DNA of 53,762 nucleotides from an uncultured Rhodospirillaceae bacterium. Lineage in GTDB: Bacteria > Pseudomonadota > Alphaproteobacteria > Rhodospirillales > UBA2165. The position numbers and the translations under genes are program-made. The DNA is taken from the NCBI GenBank assembly GCA_913020445.1, contig CAJWAR010000027.1, positions 1-53,762 on the forward strand, given 5' to 3'. Positions 9,240 to 17,508 of the stretch are shown piece by piece; positions within the stretch are counted from its first letter, which is position 1; each line of letters opens with the position of its first letter. Under the pieces are notes generated by a model that saw only the letters and a program-made list of their open reading frames with translations, did not search any database and was not told where the DNA came from.

Positions 9240-10157
9240 CTAACCTAATCTAATTCTGGGATCGAGCTGGGCATTGATCAAGTCTGACAGCAGCGTGAGC
9301 ACGATATAAGAAAGCGAAAGAATGAAGACGATGGACTGAACGACTGGAAAATCCTGACGCATGATTGATTCAAAGGCCAGGAAGCCGACGCCGTTGAGGG
9401 CAAAAATCGATTCAATAATAACCGTACCGCCAAGCAGGAAGCCAAGAACCACCGCCATTAAGGATACGATCGGCAGGATGGCGTTACGCAACGCATGCTT
9501 AAATAACACGCGCCTTGGGTTGAGGCCCTTGGCCCGGGCCGTTCTAATGAAATCAGAATCGAGAACGTCTAACATCCCGCTCCGGGTCAGGCGCATAAAC
9601 TGCGGCATCGCGCCGAGGCCGAGTGTAAAGGCAGGTAATATAAAATGGGCAAAACTGTCATTGCCGGAAATCGGCAGCCACCGTAATTTTACGCCAAAGA
9701 GCAGAATTAATAGTAGGGCAAAATAGAAATTTGGGATGGCTTGGCCAAACACCGCAATACCAAGCGAGAATCTATCGGTCAGCGTATTTGGTCTAACGGA
9801 AGCCATCACGCCTAACGGGATGGCTACCATTAGGGATATAAGAATTGCATACAACGCCAGCTTCACTGTCACGCCGATGCGCTCGAAGATCATTTCGACG
9901 ACCGGCTCATTGGTAAATAATGAACGCCCGAGATCACCGGTTAACGCGCTGCCCGCCCAGTCGAAATATTGGACATAGAGTGGCCGGTCCAAGCCATACT
10001 GCTTGGCCATGAGTACGATTTCTTCCTCAGAGGCATCTTCACCGGCCAGCTCGGCGGCCAAATCACCAGACAGCCGCAACAAACTGAAAGCGATTACCGA
10101 AACGGTGATCGCCACCAGGATGGCAATGTAAAGTCGATGAAGTAAGAATTTTGCCAC
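9240..10157 (-). CDS. dppB: Dipeptide-type ABC transporter permease (DppB)
   Basis: This is a 305-residue inner-membrane permease. It opens with LHRLYIAILVAITVSVIAFSLLRL, the standard DppB first helix, and has the LDRPLYVQYFDW motif. Multiple membrane helices follow, with the EAA loop DFIRTARAKGLNPRRVLFKHALRNA around residues 195-222. The start is GTG at 10157 with AAGGGA a few bases upstream. The gene follows the Fe-S protein gene by 14 nt, so both belong to one transcript. Confidence 0.93.
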   Translation of the reverse strand: MAKFLLHRLYIAILVAITVSVIAFSLLRLSGDLAAELAGEDASEEEIVLMAKQYGLDRPLYVQYFDWAGSALTGDLGRSLFTNEPVVEMIFERIGVTVKLALYAILISLMVAIPLGVMASVRPNTLTDRFSLGIAVFGQAIPNFYFALLLILLFGVKLRWLPISGNDSFAHFILPAFTLGLGAMPQFMRLTRSGMLDVLDSDFIRTARAKGLNPRRVLFKHALRNAILPIVSLMAVVLGFLLGGTVIIESIFALNGVGFLAFESIMRQDFPVVQSIVFILSLSYIVLTLLSDLINAQLDPRIRLG

Positions 10158-10171
10158 ACTATTCCCTTTTA

Positions 10172-11161
10172 TTAATCGGTCTCGACTCTGGGTCTGCCTT
10201 CGTCTTTCGGATTGTAGTCGATGGCTTCGTAATCAATGCCGGTGCGTTCTTTAATTAATGCTAACATACCTTTGGCATCACCGGTTTCACGAATAACTTT
10301 CGCCATCGGTTTAAACTCATCTTTGGACATCCTTTTCGCATTTAGGGGGCAAACCGAGAGACAAATCTTGCAGCCGTGCATACGGAAAAAGTAGGGCTCG
10401 CATTTTGGCGTATCGACATGCCACCGCTCGATGCCATTGACGGTTTTTTTCTCGTGGGTGATGGCGTCGCCAGGACAAAAGCGGGCGCAGACTTGGCAAT
10501 TTGTGCACACTTCGTTAATACCGTAATCCTCTGGCCCATCAACGATCAGCGGCATATCGGTAGCAACTGCGCCCAACCGAAAAGATGAGCCGAGTTCAGG
10601 CGAAATCAACGAGCCATGCTTGCCCAATTCACCAAGTCCTGCCAGCCAGGCATAGGCCGGCAGGGGGAAGTCGGCAATATTTGGCTCGGTGCGGGTGTTA
10701 TAGCCATAAGCGCCAATCTGCTGGCTCAGCCGGACGCCAATATCATCAAGCGCATGATAAACCCGATGAACTTCAGCTTGGCTGTTGGGACCGATATCAA
10801 CCATGTAGTCATAGGCCATATTCATGGCAAAAACGATAACACGGTTATGTTCAAGCTCTTCGGCATCTTCGAAACGGACACTCGGTACGTACTCTGCGAT
10901 GCCAATGGCATCGACCCCCATATCTTTGGCCATCTGCTTAATTTCTTCGGTTAATGCCACTTGGTCGTCAATTTCAGTGACGGACGGATTGACCGGTGCT
11001 TCGCGCTGTTTGAAGAGCGATGATTGGCGGATAAAAGTCATACGCTTAGCCGATGGCGGCATGCGATTCATAAAAGGGGAAGTTTTGGCCCGGGGTGATT
11101 CCATACCTTCGCGACGGCGTCGTGACACTGGCTCGGCACCTGAAATGTCAATGGTTCCCAT
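10172..11161 (-). CDS. Reductive-dehalogenase-like / QueG-like double [4Fe-4S] protein
   Basis: This is a 329-residue protein from the ATG at 11161, which has AGGA upstream; a GTG at 11194 would add 11 residues. Two ferredoxin-type clusters are visible: Cys219, 222, 225 and 229 (CTNCQVCARFCP) and Cys254, 264, 267 and 271 (GCKICLSVCPLN). Before them is GELGKHGSLISPELGSSFRLG (residues 177-197), the corrinoid-domain signature shared by reductive dehalogenases and epoxyqueuosine reductase. The HG variant and the spacing of the second cluster (one distant Cys, then CxxCxxxCP) resemble dehalogenases more than QueG. There is no Tat signal and no membrane anchor, so it should be cytoplasmic. It is the first gene of the ABC transporter operon, which suggests that an imported compound is its substrate or that it needs an imported cofactor. 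The family is secure; dehalogenation itself is not shown. Confidence 0.82.
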   Translation of the reverse strand: MGTIDISGAEPVSRRRREGMESPRAKTSPFMNRMPPSAKRMTFIRQSSLFKQREAPVNPSVTEIDDQVALTEEIKQMAKDMGVDAIGIAEYVPSVRFEDAEELEHNRVIVFAMNMAYDYMVDIGPNSQAEVHRVYHALDDIGVRLSQQIGAYGYNTRTEPNIADFPLPAYAWLAGLGELGKHGSLISPELGSSFRLGAVATDMPLIVDGPEDYGINEVCTNCQVCARFCPGDAITHEKKTVNGIERWHVDTPKCEPYFFRMHGCKICLSVCPLNAKRMSKDEFKPMAKVIRETGDAKGMLALIKERTGIDYEAIDYNPKDEGRPRVETD

Positions 11162-11236
11162 TGCGGTGATTCCTAGTTCTCTGTTTAAACTCACGGCGGA
11201 AATATGTTTTCCGCTCTATTATTGTATTCTAAATTT

Positions 11237-11250
11237 CAACAACGATGTTG
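11237..11250. promoter_or_regulatory. Candidate operator in the GntR / Fe-S operon divergent region
   Basis: CAACA-ACGA-TGTTG forms a 5-4-5 inverted repeat between the divergent starts at 11161 and 11330. A further TGTTG follows at 11257-11261. GntR (FadR-type) regulators usually bind short palindromes in their own upstream regions, so this is a reasonable autoregulatory site. The assignment is inference only. Confidence 0.35.
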
Positions 11251-11329
11251 ACGAGATGTTGTAAAATGTTCAAATTATTATATCATTATATGAAAAGAAA
11301 AATAGCCTGAAAATGAAAAATATTCCGCA

Positions 11330-12088
11330 ATGGGAAATACTGAGCTGAAAAAAACCAATCAATCCTGGTCGCCTGTCCGCGCCAATTCAGTTGCAAACCA
11401 AATTGTTATGCAGGTTCGCGAAGCGTTATTTAGTGGCAAATTTCAGCCCGGTGATCTGCTCGGTTCTGAAAAAGATCTCGCGGCCCAATTTGATGTTAGT
11501 CGTATTACGGTGCGTGATGCGCTCCGTACCTTAGAGACAATGGGAATTATCGAAATTCGCGTCGGCGCTGGCGGCGGCGCTCGAATTGCGGAGGGCAATC
11601 TCGACTATTTCTCGGATGCCCTGGCGGTCCAGTTCAAACTCGCTGGCGTTACCGAACGCGAAATTCTCGACATGCAGGTGGCGATTGAAGGTACCGGTGC
11701 CGAGCTGGCAGCTTTAAATAGAAGCCGTGAAAATCTCGAAGAGCTAACGGAACTATTGGAAGAAGCAGAATCCGTGATCGATAGTCCGGCTGATTTTACT
11801 GATGCGGGCCAGCGATTTCACTTGGCTGTTGTTGAGGCCTCCGGTAACCGGGCTTTAATCGCCCAATTCAGAGCGTTGCGGTATGTCGTGTGGCCGCAGA
11901 ATGCGCAACGGGCCAAACGGGAAATTGCTGAAAACGCCCAAAAAATACATCGCCAATTATTTGCTTTTATAGAAGCGCAGGATAGCGAGGCCGCGCGAAA
12001 ATTAATGATAGACCATCTCGCCAGTATCCGCGCAGTTTCGTTTTCGGGAACAGCTGAAGACACAGCGAATGGGCTGATATGTTGTTGA
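11330..12088 (+). CDS. GntR family transcriptional regulator, FadR subfamily (FCD domain)
   Basis: This is a 252-residue DNA-binding regulator. The N-terminal winged helix (about residues 20-85) contains the GntR pattern GSEKDLAAQFDVSRITVRDALRTLETMGIIEIRVGAGGGARI. The C-terminal all-helical FCD domain carries metal/ligand-site residues in DAGQRFHLAVVEASGN (Asp and His) and two later histidines (IHRQL and DHLAS). FCD regulators typically sense organic acids from catabolic pathways. It is divergent from the Fe-S/ABC operon and 67 nt upstream of, and co-directional with, the LigJ/RraA/Rieske cluster, so it could control either or both. Confidence 0.93.
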   Translation: MGNTELKKTNQSWSPVRANSVANQIVMQVREALFSGKFQPGDLLGSEKDLAAQFDVSRITVRDALRTLETMGIIEIRVGAGGGARIAEGNLDYFSDALAVQFKLAGVTEREILDMQVAIEGTGAELAALNRSRENLEELTELLEEAESVIDSPADFTDAGQRFHLAVVEASGNRALIAQFRALRYVVWPQNAQRAKREIAENAQKIHRQLFAFIEAQDSEAARKLMIDHLASIRAVSFSGTAEDTANGLICC

Positions 12089-12155
12089 ATAAAAATTAAA
12101 TTCGCCTGCATCAAATAATGCGAATGTTGTTAAATAATTTCAGGGAGTGAATAAA

Positions 12156-13163
12156 ATGATCATTGATTGCCATGCCCATGTCAGTGCCCCGGTTGAGTTG
12201 TGGGCCTACAAAGCATCCATCTTGTCGCATCGTGGCGCCCACGGTCGCGGCAAAGTAAATGTCACCGACGAGCAAATCCGTCACGCGGTTGAAGAGCATA
12301 AGGAAGCCTTCCCGCATCCGCATCTCCATTACATCGATAAAGTCGGCACCAATATGCAGCTGATCTCGCCGCGTCCGTTCCAATTGATGCATAGCGAAGA
12401 AGCCAAGCTGGTGCAGTGGTTCCACGAGGAAGTCAACAACATCATTCATCGGGAAACTCAGCTATATCCGGACCGCTTTATTGGTATCGCTGGAATCCCA
12501 ACCGTAGGCGGTGAGCCGCTTGATATTGCAATTGCCGAGCTTGAGCGCTGCGTCAATGAGCTTGGTTTTAAAGGTACGCTGCTCAATCCAGATCCTTACG
12601 AAAATACCGGCACCCACCCGCCGGCAATGGGTGATAAATACTGGTATCCGCTTTATGAAAAACTTTGTGAGCTGGATGTGCCGGCACACATTCACGGCAC
12701 CGGCTCCAGATCACCGCGCGAGCCATATTCTCTGCGTTTCATTAATGAAGAAACGACGGCGGTTTTTGGCCTAATTAACTCGGACGTTTTTAAAGATTTC
12801 ACTGACCTTAAAATCGTTGTCTCGCATGGCGGTGGCGCGATGCCGTATCAGCTTGGCCGGTTCCAGGCGGGCTCAATGCGCCGTCCCGAAGGGGATCGCT
12901 TTATCGATGGTATGCATAAGCTCTATTTCGATACTGTGCTCTATACCAAAGATGCGATTGAGTTGTTGCTCAAAGTCGTCGGGCCGGATCGTGCTTTGTT
13001 TGGTGCGGAATGCCCAGGCGTTGGCTCGAAAGTTGATCCGGCGACGGGACGCGAAATGGATGATATCGCCCCTTACTTCCATGAGATTGACTTCCTCAGT
13101 GATGAAGACCGTGAAAACATTTTCTGCAACAACGCCAAGCGGGTTTTCAATCTCGACGTTTAA
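12156..13163 (+). CDS. ligJ: LigJ-like 4-oxalomesaconate hydratase (amidohydrolase superfamily)
   Basis: This is a 335-residue amidohydrolase-fold protein. The ATG at 12156 lies 8 nt after AGGGAG; the GTG at 12147 overlaps that site and is rejected. His6 and His8 (DCHAH) start the metal site. The segments AELERCVNELGFKG, LNPDPY, WYPLYEKLCELDVPAHIH and VVSHGGGAMPYQLGRF resemble LigJ of the protocatechuate 4,5-cleavage pathway as I remember it. LigJ hydrates 4-oxalomesaconate to 4-carboxy-4-hydroxy-2-oxoadipate (CHA). It is followed by two RraA-fold genes, a fold that includes CHA aldolase, which fits that pathway. ACMSD-like decarboxylation is the main alternative but is less consistent with these motifs. 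Confidence 0.82.
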   Translation: MIIDCHAHVSAPVELWAYKASILSHRGAHGRGKVNVTDEQIRHAVEEHKEAFPHPHLHYIDKVGTNMQLISPRPFQLMHSEEAKLVQWFHEEVNNIIHRETQLYPDRFIGIAGIPTVGGEPLDIAIAELERCVNELGFKGTLLNPDPYENTGTHPPAMGDKYWYPLYEKLCELDVPAHIHGTGSRSPREPYSLRFINEETTAVFGLINSDVFKDFTDLKIVVSHGGGAMPYQLGRFQAGSMRRPEGDRFIDGMHKLYFDTVLYTKDAIELLLKVVGPDRALFGAECPGVGSKVDPATGREMDDIAPYFHEIDFLSDEDRENIFCNNAKRVFNLDV

Positions 13164-13180
13164 CGAGAAGGATCGTATTC

Positions 13181-13837
13181 ATGAGTGACTTAGCTGTCGA
13201 AAGACTGCGCAAGATTGATACCTGTGCCGTATCAGACGCGTTGGATGCGCTGCAGTTAAAAGGCACAGTTATGGGGCTTGGCTCAATCTCGGTTTTACGA
13301 CGCATTGCCGGGCGGGTGCAAACTGTCAAACTTGGCAAAGCCAGCCCGGATATTCCCAAAAAACATCTGTGTTCTTCTGCGGTTGATGCGGCCGCAGCGG
13401 GCGACGTGATCGTGGTTGAGAATCACACCACCGATTTTGCCGCCGGTTGGGGCGGGATTTTATCCACCGCTGCTGCAGCCAAAGGATTGTCCGGCACTAT
13501 TGTCGATGGCCCGGCGCGGGATGCCGATGAAAGCCGGGATGTCGACTATCCCGTCTTTGCTCGGGCGGCGACCCCGTTTACCGCGCGTGGCCGCATTGCT
13601 GAGCATGATTGGAATATTCAAATCACTGTCGGAGGTGTCGCGGTAAATCCCGGCGACCTCGTGTTGGCAGATGGCAGCGGTGTCGTTTTTGTGCCTAAAG
13701 CGCAGGAAGAAGACGTGCTGGATAAGGCAGAAGAAATTCAAGCCAAAGAAGCCGCCATGGCCAAAGCCGTTCAGGCCGGCAAGCCGGTCAGCGATGTCAT
13801 GGGCGGGGAATACGAAAATATGTTGAAGAGCAAATAA
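13181..13837 (+). CDS. RraA-fold protein, HMG/CHA aldolase-like (first copy)
   Basis: This is a 218-residue protein of the RraA / class II HMG-CHA aldolase fold. The family motif appears as GTIVDGPARDADESRDVDYPVFARA, with the Arg-Asp pair that in HMG/CHA aldolases serves substrate and metal binding. GDLVLADGSGVVFVP is the second hallmark. AGAAGGA lies 9 nt before the ATG. The gene starts 17 nt after the LigJ-like gene and ends 1 nt before the next RraA-like gene. Possible roles are aldol cleavage of a hydroxy-oxoacid or oxaloacetate decarboxylation. It is less similar to LigK than the protein at 19277-19909. Confidence 0.85.
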   Translation: MSDLAVERLRKIDTCAVSDALDALQLKGTVMGLGSISVLRRIAGRVQTVKLGKASPDIPKKHLCSSAVDAAAAGDVIVVENHTTDFAAGWGGILSTAAAAKGLSGTIVDGPARDADESRDVDYPVFARAATPFTARGRIAEHDWNIQITVGGVAVNPGDLVLADGSGVVFVPKAQEEDVLDKAEEIQAKEAAMAKAVQAGKPVSDVMGGEYENMLKSK

Positions 13838-13838
13838 A

Positions 13839-14492
13839 ATGAGTGAAGCAGTCATCGAACGCTTAAGTAAATTATCGACCTCCACGGTGAGTGATGCGAT
13901 GGACCGGCTCGGCATCGCCGGGCAATGTCTGGGTATTAAACCGGTTGATGTAAAGTTCCGGCTCTGTGGCCGCGCCTATACCATGCGGACGGTTCCAGCC
14001 GAAGTCGTTGCCGGCTCGGTCGGCGACTATATCGATGATGTGCCAGCGGGCGCAGTCGTTGTCATTGACAATGGCGGTCGTCAGGACAAAACCGTATGGG
14101 GTGATATTCTGACGTTTTTAGCCGATAAAAATGGTGTCGCCGGTACCGTGATTGACGGCAATTGCCGGGATATCCATCGCTGCATTGAGATTAATTATCC
14201 GGTGTTCAGCCGTGGCTGGTCGATGCGCACAGGCAAAGACCGCGTCCAGTTGGATCAGATTAATATTCCGGTTTCGATCGGCGATGCGCGGGTTGAACCT
14301 GATGATCTCCTGCTGGGTGATGCGGATGGTGTGCTGGCGATCCCGAAAGAGCACGAAGAACGTGTCGTTGAACTGGCCGAAGAGATTGACGCTGCCGAAG
14401 AAAAAATTATGGCAGCGCTGCGCCAGGGCAAAAAACTTTATGACGCGCGCATGGAGTTCAAATATCATGAGCTTCAACGCCGGGAAGACTAA
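13839..14492 (+). CDS. RraA-fold protein, HMG/CHA aldolase-like (second copy)
   Basis: This is a 217-residue paralogue of the preceding gene. Both begin with the same pattern (MSxxxVERLxKxxTxxVSDAxD), which suggests an old tandem duplication. The active-site motif is GTVIDGNCRDIHRCIEINYPVFSRG, again with Arg-Asp, and DDLLLGDADGVLAIP near residue 160. Only 1 nt separates it from the upstream stop, so translation is probably coupled. Adjacent divergent copies may form a heteromeric enzyme or act on two related hydroxy-oxoacids; neither can be decided from sequence. Confidence 0.85.
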   Translation: MSEAVIERLSKLSTSTVSDAMDRLGIAGQCLGIKPVDVKFRLCGRAYTMRTVPAEVVAGSVGDYIDDVPAGAVVVIDNGGRQDKTVWGDILTFLADKNGVAGTVIDGNCRDIHRCIEINYPVFSRGWSMRTGKDRVQLDQINIPVSIGDARVEPDDLLLGDADGVLAIPKEHEERVVELAEEIDAAEEKIMAALRQGKKLYDARMEFKYHELQRRED

Positions 14493-14524
14493 TAAAATAA
14501 ATTTTAATTAGGGAATGTGGAACA

Positions 14525-15811
14525 ATGCTTGAAGAAGCCAGAAATGAACTACTCATGAACGTTGGCGCGGGTACGCCAATGGGCGAACTGCTGCGCCGCT
14601 ATTGGATGCCCATCGGCGCCGTAACTGAGTTCGATGATAAAGAAACCAAACCCGTTCGTTTGATGGGTGAGGAGTTGGTGCTCTATAAAGACCTCAGCGG
14701 CACCTTTGGCCTGGTCGATCGTCATTGCCCGCACCGCCATGCTGACTTGTCCTATGGTTTCGTTGAGGAAACCGGGCTGCGCTGTAACTATCATGGCTGG
14801 CTTTTTGACGAAAAAGGTGGCTGTGTCGGCCAGCCTTATGAAGATACCGTCGATCCCGATCGAAAGCTGCGCGCCGGTTGCAGCGTGAAAGCTTATCCAG
14901 TTGAAGAGAAAGCGGGATTGCTCTGGGCCTATCTCGGGCCTGATCCGGTGCCGCTGGTGCCGAATTGGGAACCTTTCACCTGGCAGAATGGATTTGTCCA
15001 AATCGTATTTACCGAGATTCCCTGCAACTGGTTTCAATGCCAGGAAAACTCCTGTGACCCGGTGCATTTCGAATGGATGCATGCCAACTGGACGACGCGT
15101 TTGAAGGAAGAAGGTGGCGATTATGCACCGACTCATCTCGAAGTGGAATTTGACGAATTCGAATACGGCATCAGCTATAAACGCGTGCGGGAAGACACCG
15201 ATAAGGATAACCCGCTGTGGACAATTGGCCGCCATTGTTTATGGCCCAACGCACTTTATACCGGCGATCATTTCGAATGGCGGGTGCCGGTCGATGATGA
15301 TACGACGCTGAGTGTTGGCTGGTTCTTTAATCGGGTGCCGAACGAGATGGAGCCTTTTGTTCAGGAAAGTATTCCATCTTGGGTCGGCCCACTGGTTGAC
15401 GAGAAAACCGGCCGCTGGATTACCTCCCACGTGATGAACCAGGATTTTGTTGCCTGGGTCGGTCAGGGCGCCAGATCGGACCGAACGAAAGAACACCTAG
15501 GCCGCAGTGACCGTGGCATTGCGATGATCCGCAAACGCTTTTTGGATGACATTAAAGCGATTGAAAACGGCGAAGACCCCAAGGCAATTATACGTGATGA
15601 AAAAGTCAATGAATGCGTTAAGTTTCCGCTGATCGGCTCGGAGATGATGATCAACGGGTACCCTAAGGAAATGCTGGAAAACACTGATTCGCCGATGGTT
15701 AGATCAAAGCGGCAATTTGTTTTTCAGGCTGGCCAGCCGGAGCATGTGACCAAAGCCTACGAAGCGGCAATGGGCATTAAGACCGATAAAGGCGGCTTGA
15801 CGGGGGGATAG
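14525..15811 (+). CDS. Rieske non-heme iron oxygenase, phthalate-4,5-dioxygenase type oxygenase subunit
   Basis: This is a 428-residue oxygenase. The N-terminal GAGTPMGELLRRYWMPI is the hallmark of the phthalate dioxygenase/vanillate demethylase-like branch. The Rieske [2Fe-2S] ligands are Cys68, His70, Cys87 and His90 (CxHx16CxxH). In the catalytic domain Asp178 is the electron-bridging candidate, and His181 and His186 are iron-ligand candidates (DPVHFEWMH). This branch performs dihydroxylation or O-demethylation of carboxylated aromatics and needs a separate reductase, which is not present in the window. It is the last gene of the LigJ-RraA-RraA cluster and could generate the ring that the pathway cleaves. 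Confidence 0.93.
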   Translation: MLEEARNELLMNVGAGTPMGELLRRYWMPIGAVTEFDDKETKPVRLMGEELVLYKDLSGTFGLVDRHCPHRHADLSYGFVEETGLRCNYHGWLFDEKGGCVGQPYEDTVDPDRKLRAGCSVKAYPVEEKAGLLWAYLGPDPVPLVPNWEPFTWQNGFVQIVFTEIPCNWFQCQENSCDPVHFEWMHANWTTRLKEEGGDYAPTHLEVEFDEFEYGISYKRVREDTDKDNPLWTIGRHCLWPNALYTGDHFEWRVPVDDDTTLSVGWFFNRVPNEMEPFVQESIPSWVGPLVDEKTGRWITSHVMNQDFVAWVGQGARSDRTKEHLGRSDRGIAMIRKRFLDDIKAIENGEDPKAIIRDEKVNECVKFPLIGSEMMINGYPKEMLENTDSPMVRSKRQFVFQAGQPEHVTKAYEAAMGIKTDKGGLTGG

Positions 15812-15829
15812 CGTTCCCCTACTTCCGCC
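15791..15829. terminator. Nested hairpin between convergent Rieske and orthocaspase genes
   Basis: An inner stem GGGGA (15804-15808) / TCCCC (15815-15819) lies inside an outer stem GGCGG (15791-15795) / CCGCC (15825-15829). It covers both stop codons of the convergent genes, which are only 7 nt apart. There is no T-tract on either side, so if it ends transcription it is an atypical bidirectional terminator. Base pairing is seen directly; the function is inferred. Confidence 0.35.
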
Positions 15830-17378
15830 GGACAAACAAGAAGTCACCGCCATCGTGTCCGGCGCGGCGGACATCTGAATATTGCGGTGTTTGATTGGCA
15901 TTCACCATCACCGGGCGGCGGATCGTATTAAAAAGTTTGGTGCCGTCCAATACATCATTGTTGGCTTTGAGAGCATCCAGGAAAGCGGTCGCAAAGGGCG
16001 AATGGTCAGCATTGCCGCTGCCGTCTTCAACTGGTTCCAAGCCGCCCGAGGTAATAACCACACGGGCTCGTTTGCGCGACATTTTTTGCAAAAATTCGGG
16101 ATCTTCGCGGTCTTTGGAAGGTCCATCGAAGCTGCGCACCAAGCGGCCGGAGTAACAACTATCGGCAACGACCATGACATGCTTCGCTTTCAAGCCTTTA
16201 AGCGCATCGGTAATTGACGCATTTGAAATCCATTTTGAACGGCGGTTCTTTTTAGCGTCGGCGGGCAACCAATATCCCTGGTCGACTTCTTTGTCGAGCC
16301 AGCCATGACCAGCATAATAAATCAGTAAATTATCTTTGAATTTTAATGTCGCTCTTAAATCATCGATACTATCCAACAGAGTTTCGTGCGTTGGATTGGT
16401 GAGTAACGTTACCGTAAAGCCGTAATCAGATTTTAAGACATCGGCGATAACTTTTGCGTCAGTAACCGCCGTTTTTAGCGGTTTAAGATTTTTGTAATTA
16501 TTGATACCGATAACGAGCGCATGGTAATCGCCAAAGTTGATGGTCGAAGGGATTAAAGACTTTTGGCCCGTTTTTCCCGCTGCTTTTAAATTGGCAAGTT
16601 CTTGAACTTTACGTTCAGCATCCCGGCGCAAAGCTTCTAATCGTTTGGCTTCTTTTTGTTGTTGTTGTTTTAGTATTGCCAATCTGGCTTCTTCGAGTTT
16701 GCGCGCCCGTTCTTGTTGCTTGCGGAGATCGGCTATTCTTTTTTCTTCTTCGGCGCGCTGTTTCGCCAGGCGTTCCACCTCTGCCCGGGCCGCTGCAGAT
16801 AGATTGGCACCGCTGCCTTTATTTTTTTGGAAGTTTGCGACCTGACGTTCCAGCCGTACCATCTTCGGGTCCTTACCCGTCAACAGCGCCTCGCCTTCAA
16901 TCGAGCCTTTGGGCGCGAGTTGGATGCCACCTTCGCAGAGAACGCCGCCCCGCTTTTGGCTCTCACCGGCTTGCGCATTGAAATAGCCGTCAAATAAATT
17001 GTCTTTGAAGGTTCCTTTAAATTTACTGGTGGCCCGATCTGTATCAGTGCCTTCCGGCATCTGAATGTCAAAATTTGCCCATTCGAAAAATTTATTCGAG
17101 TTGTCTATTTTTCCAGCAATGGAATGGGCCGCGCCATCGACGGTGAATTTTATCTCCAAACCACGACCGTTAACGGTTGCCGATTTTAAAGCAAATTTGG
17201 AGGGGCAATTGGATTCTGAAACAAACTTCTTGAAAATACCGACCCACTTGCCTTGCTTTACCGGAATGGCGGACTGAGACTTTTTACCTGAAGTGTCTTG
17301 GGCCAAAGCGTTATAATGGGTCGGCGCTATAAGCGATACCAATAACAGTGTTAGGATACTCGTCAACCGTCCGCACAT
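15819..17378 (-). CDS. Exported orthocaspase (peptidase C14, caspase p20-like) with coiled coil
   Basis: This is a 519-residue protein. The ATG at 17378 is preferred because GGAG lies 7 nt upstream and a clean signal peptide follows (hydrophobic core at residues 6-18, cleavage near ALA-Q at 27); an ATG at 17393 lacks a site. Residues 40-165 form a predominantly beta region. Residues about 170-265 are a charged Glu/Lys/Arg/Gln coiled coil. Residues 285-519 are a caspase-like p20 domain with the catalytic dyad His358 (YYAGHG) and Cys408 (VADSCYSG). Bacterial orthocaspases are cysteine proteases, usually cutting after basic residues. The leader implies a periplasmic or surface role rather than a cytoplasmic abortive-infection role. 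Substrates and partners are unknown; the downstream neighbours are catabolic genes. Confidence 0.9.
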   Translation of the reverse strand: MCGRLTSILTLLLVSLIAPTHYNALAQDTSGKKSQSAIPVKQGKWVGIFKKFVSESNCPSKFALKSATVNGRGLEIKFTVDGAAHSIAGKIDNSNKFFEWANFDIQMPEGTDTDRATSKFKGTFKDNLFDGYFNAQAGESQKRGGVLCEGGIQLAPKGSIEGEALLTGKDPKMVRLERQVANFQKNKGSGANLSAAARAEVERLAKQRAEEEKRIADLRKQQERARKLEEARLAILKQQQQKEAKRLEALRRDAERKVQELANLKAAGKTGQKSLIPSTINFGDYHALVIGINNYKNLKPLKTAVTDAKVIADVLKSDYGFTVTLLTNPTHETLLDSIDDLRATLKFKDNLLIYYAGHGWLDKEVDQGYWLPADAKKNRRSKWISNASITDALKGLKAKHVMVVADSCYSGRLVRSFDGPSKDREDPEFLQKMSRKRARVVITSGGLEPVEDGSGNADHSPFATAFLDALKANNDVLDGTKLFNTIRRPVMVNANQTPQYSDVRRAGHDGGDFLFVRRK

Positions 17379-17508
17379 AATTTTCTCCAACATTACATTA
17401 AAGAGTTGCGTCCAGTATCTATTAATCTACCAAATAAATCAACCTAAAGGAGAAATATTAAAATAGATTGCAAATTTAATAGGGAAAATCTGATTTGAGC
17501 TTTTACCG

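Noticed and set aside
14549..15235. 228-codon minus-strand open frame opposite the Rieske oxygenase
   Set aside because: The plus strand encodes a complete Rieske protein with all iron ligands; the opposite frame has no family pattern and arises from codon bias.
15819..17378. Orthocaspase as part of an antiphage or toxin system
   Set aside because: The signal peptide implies export, and no defence partner (nuclease, NTPase, reverse transcriptase, gasdermin-like gene) is adjacent.
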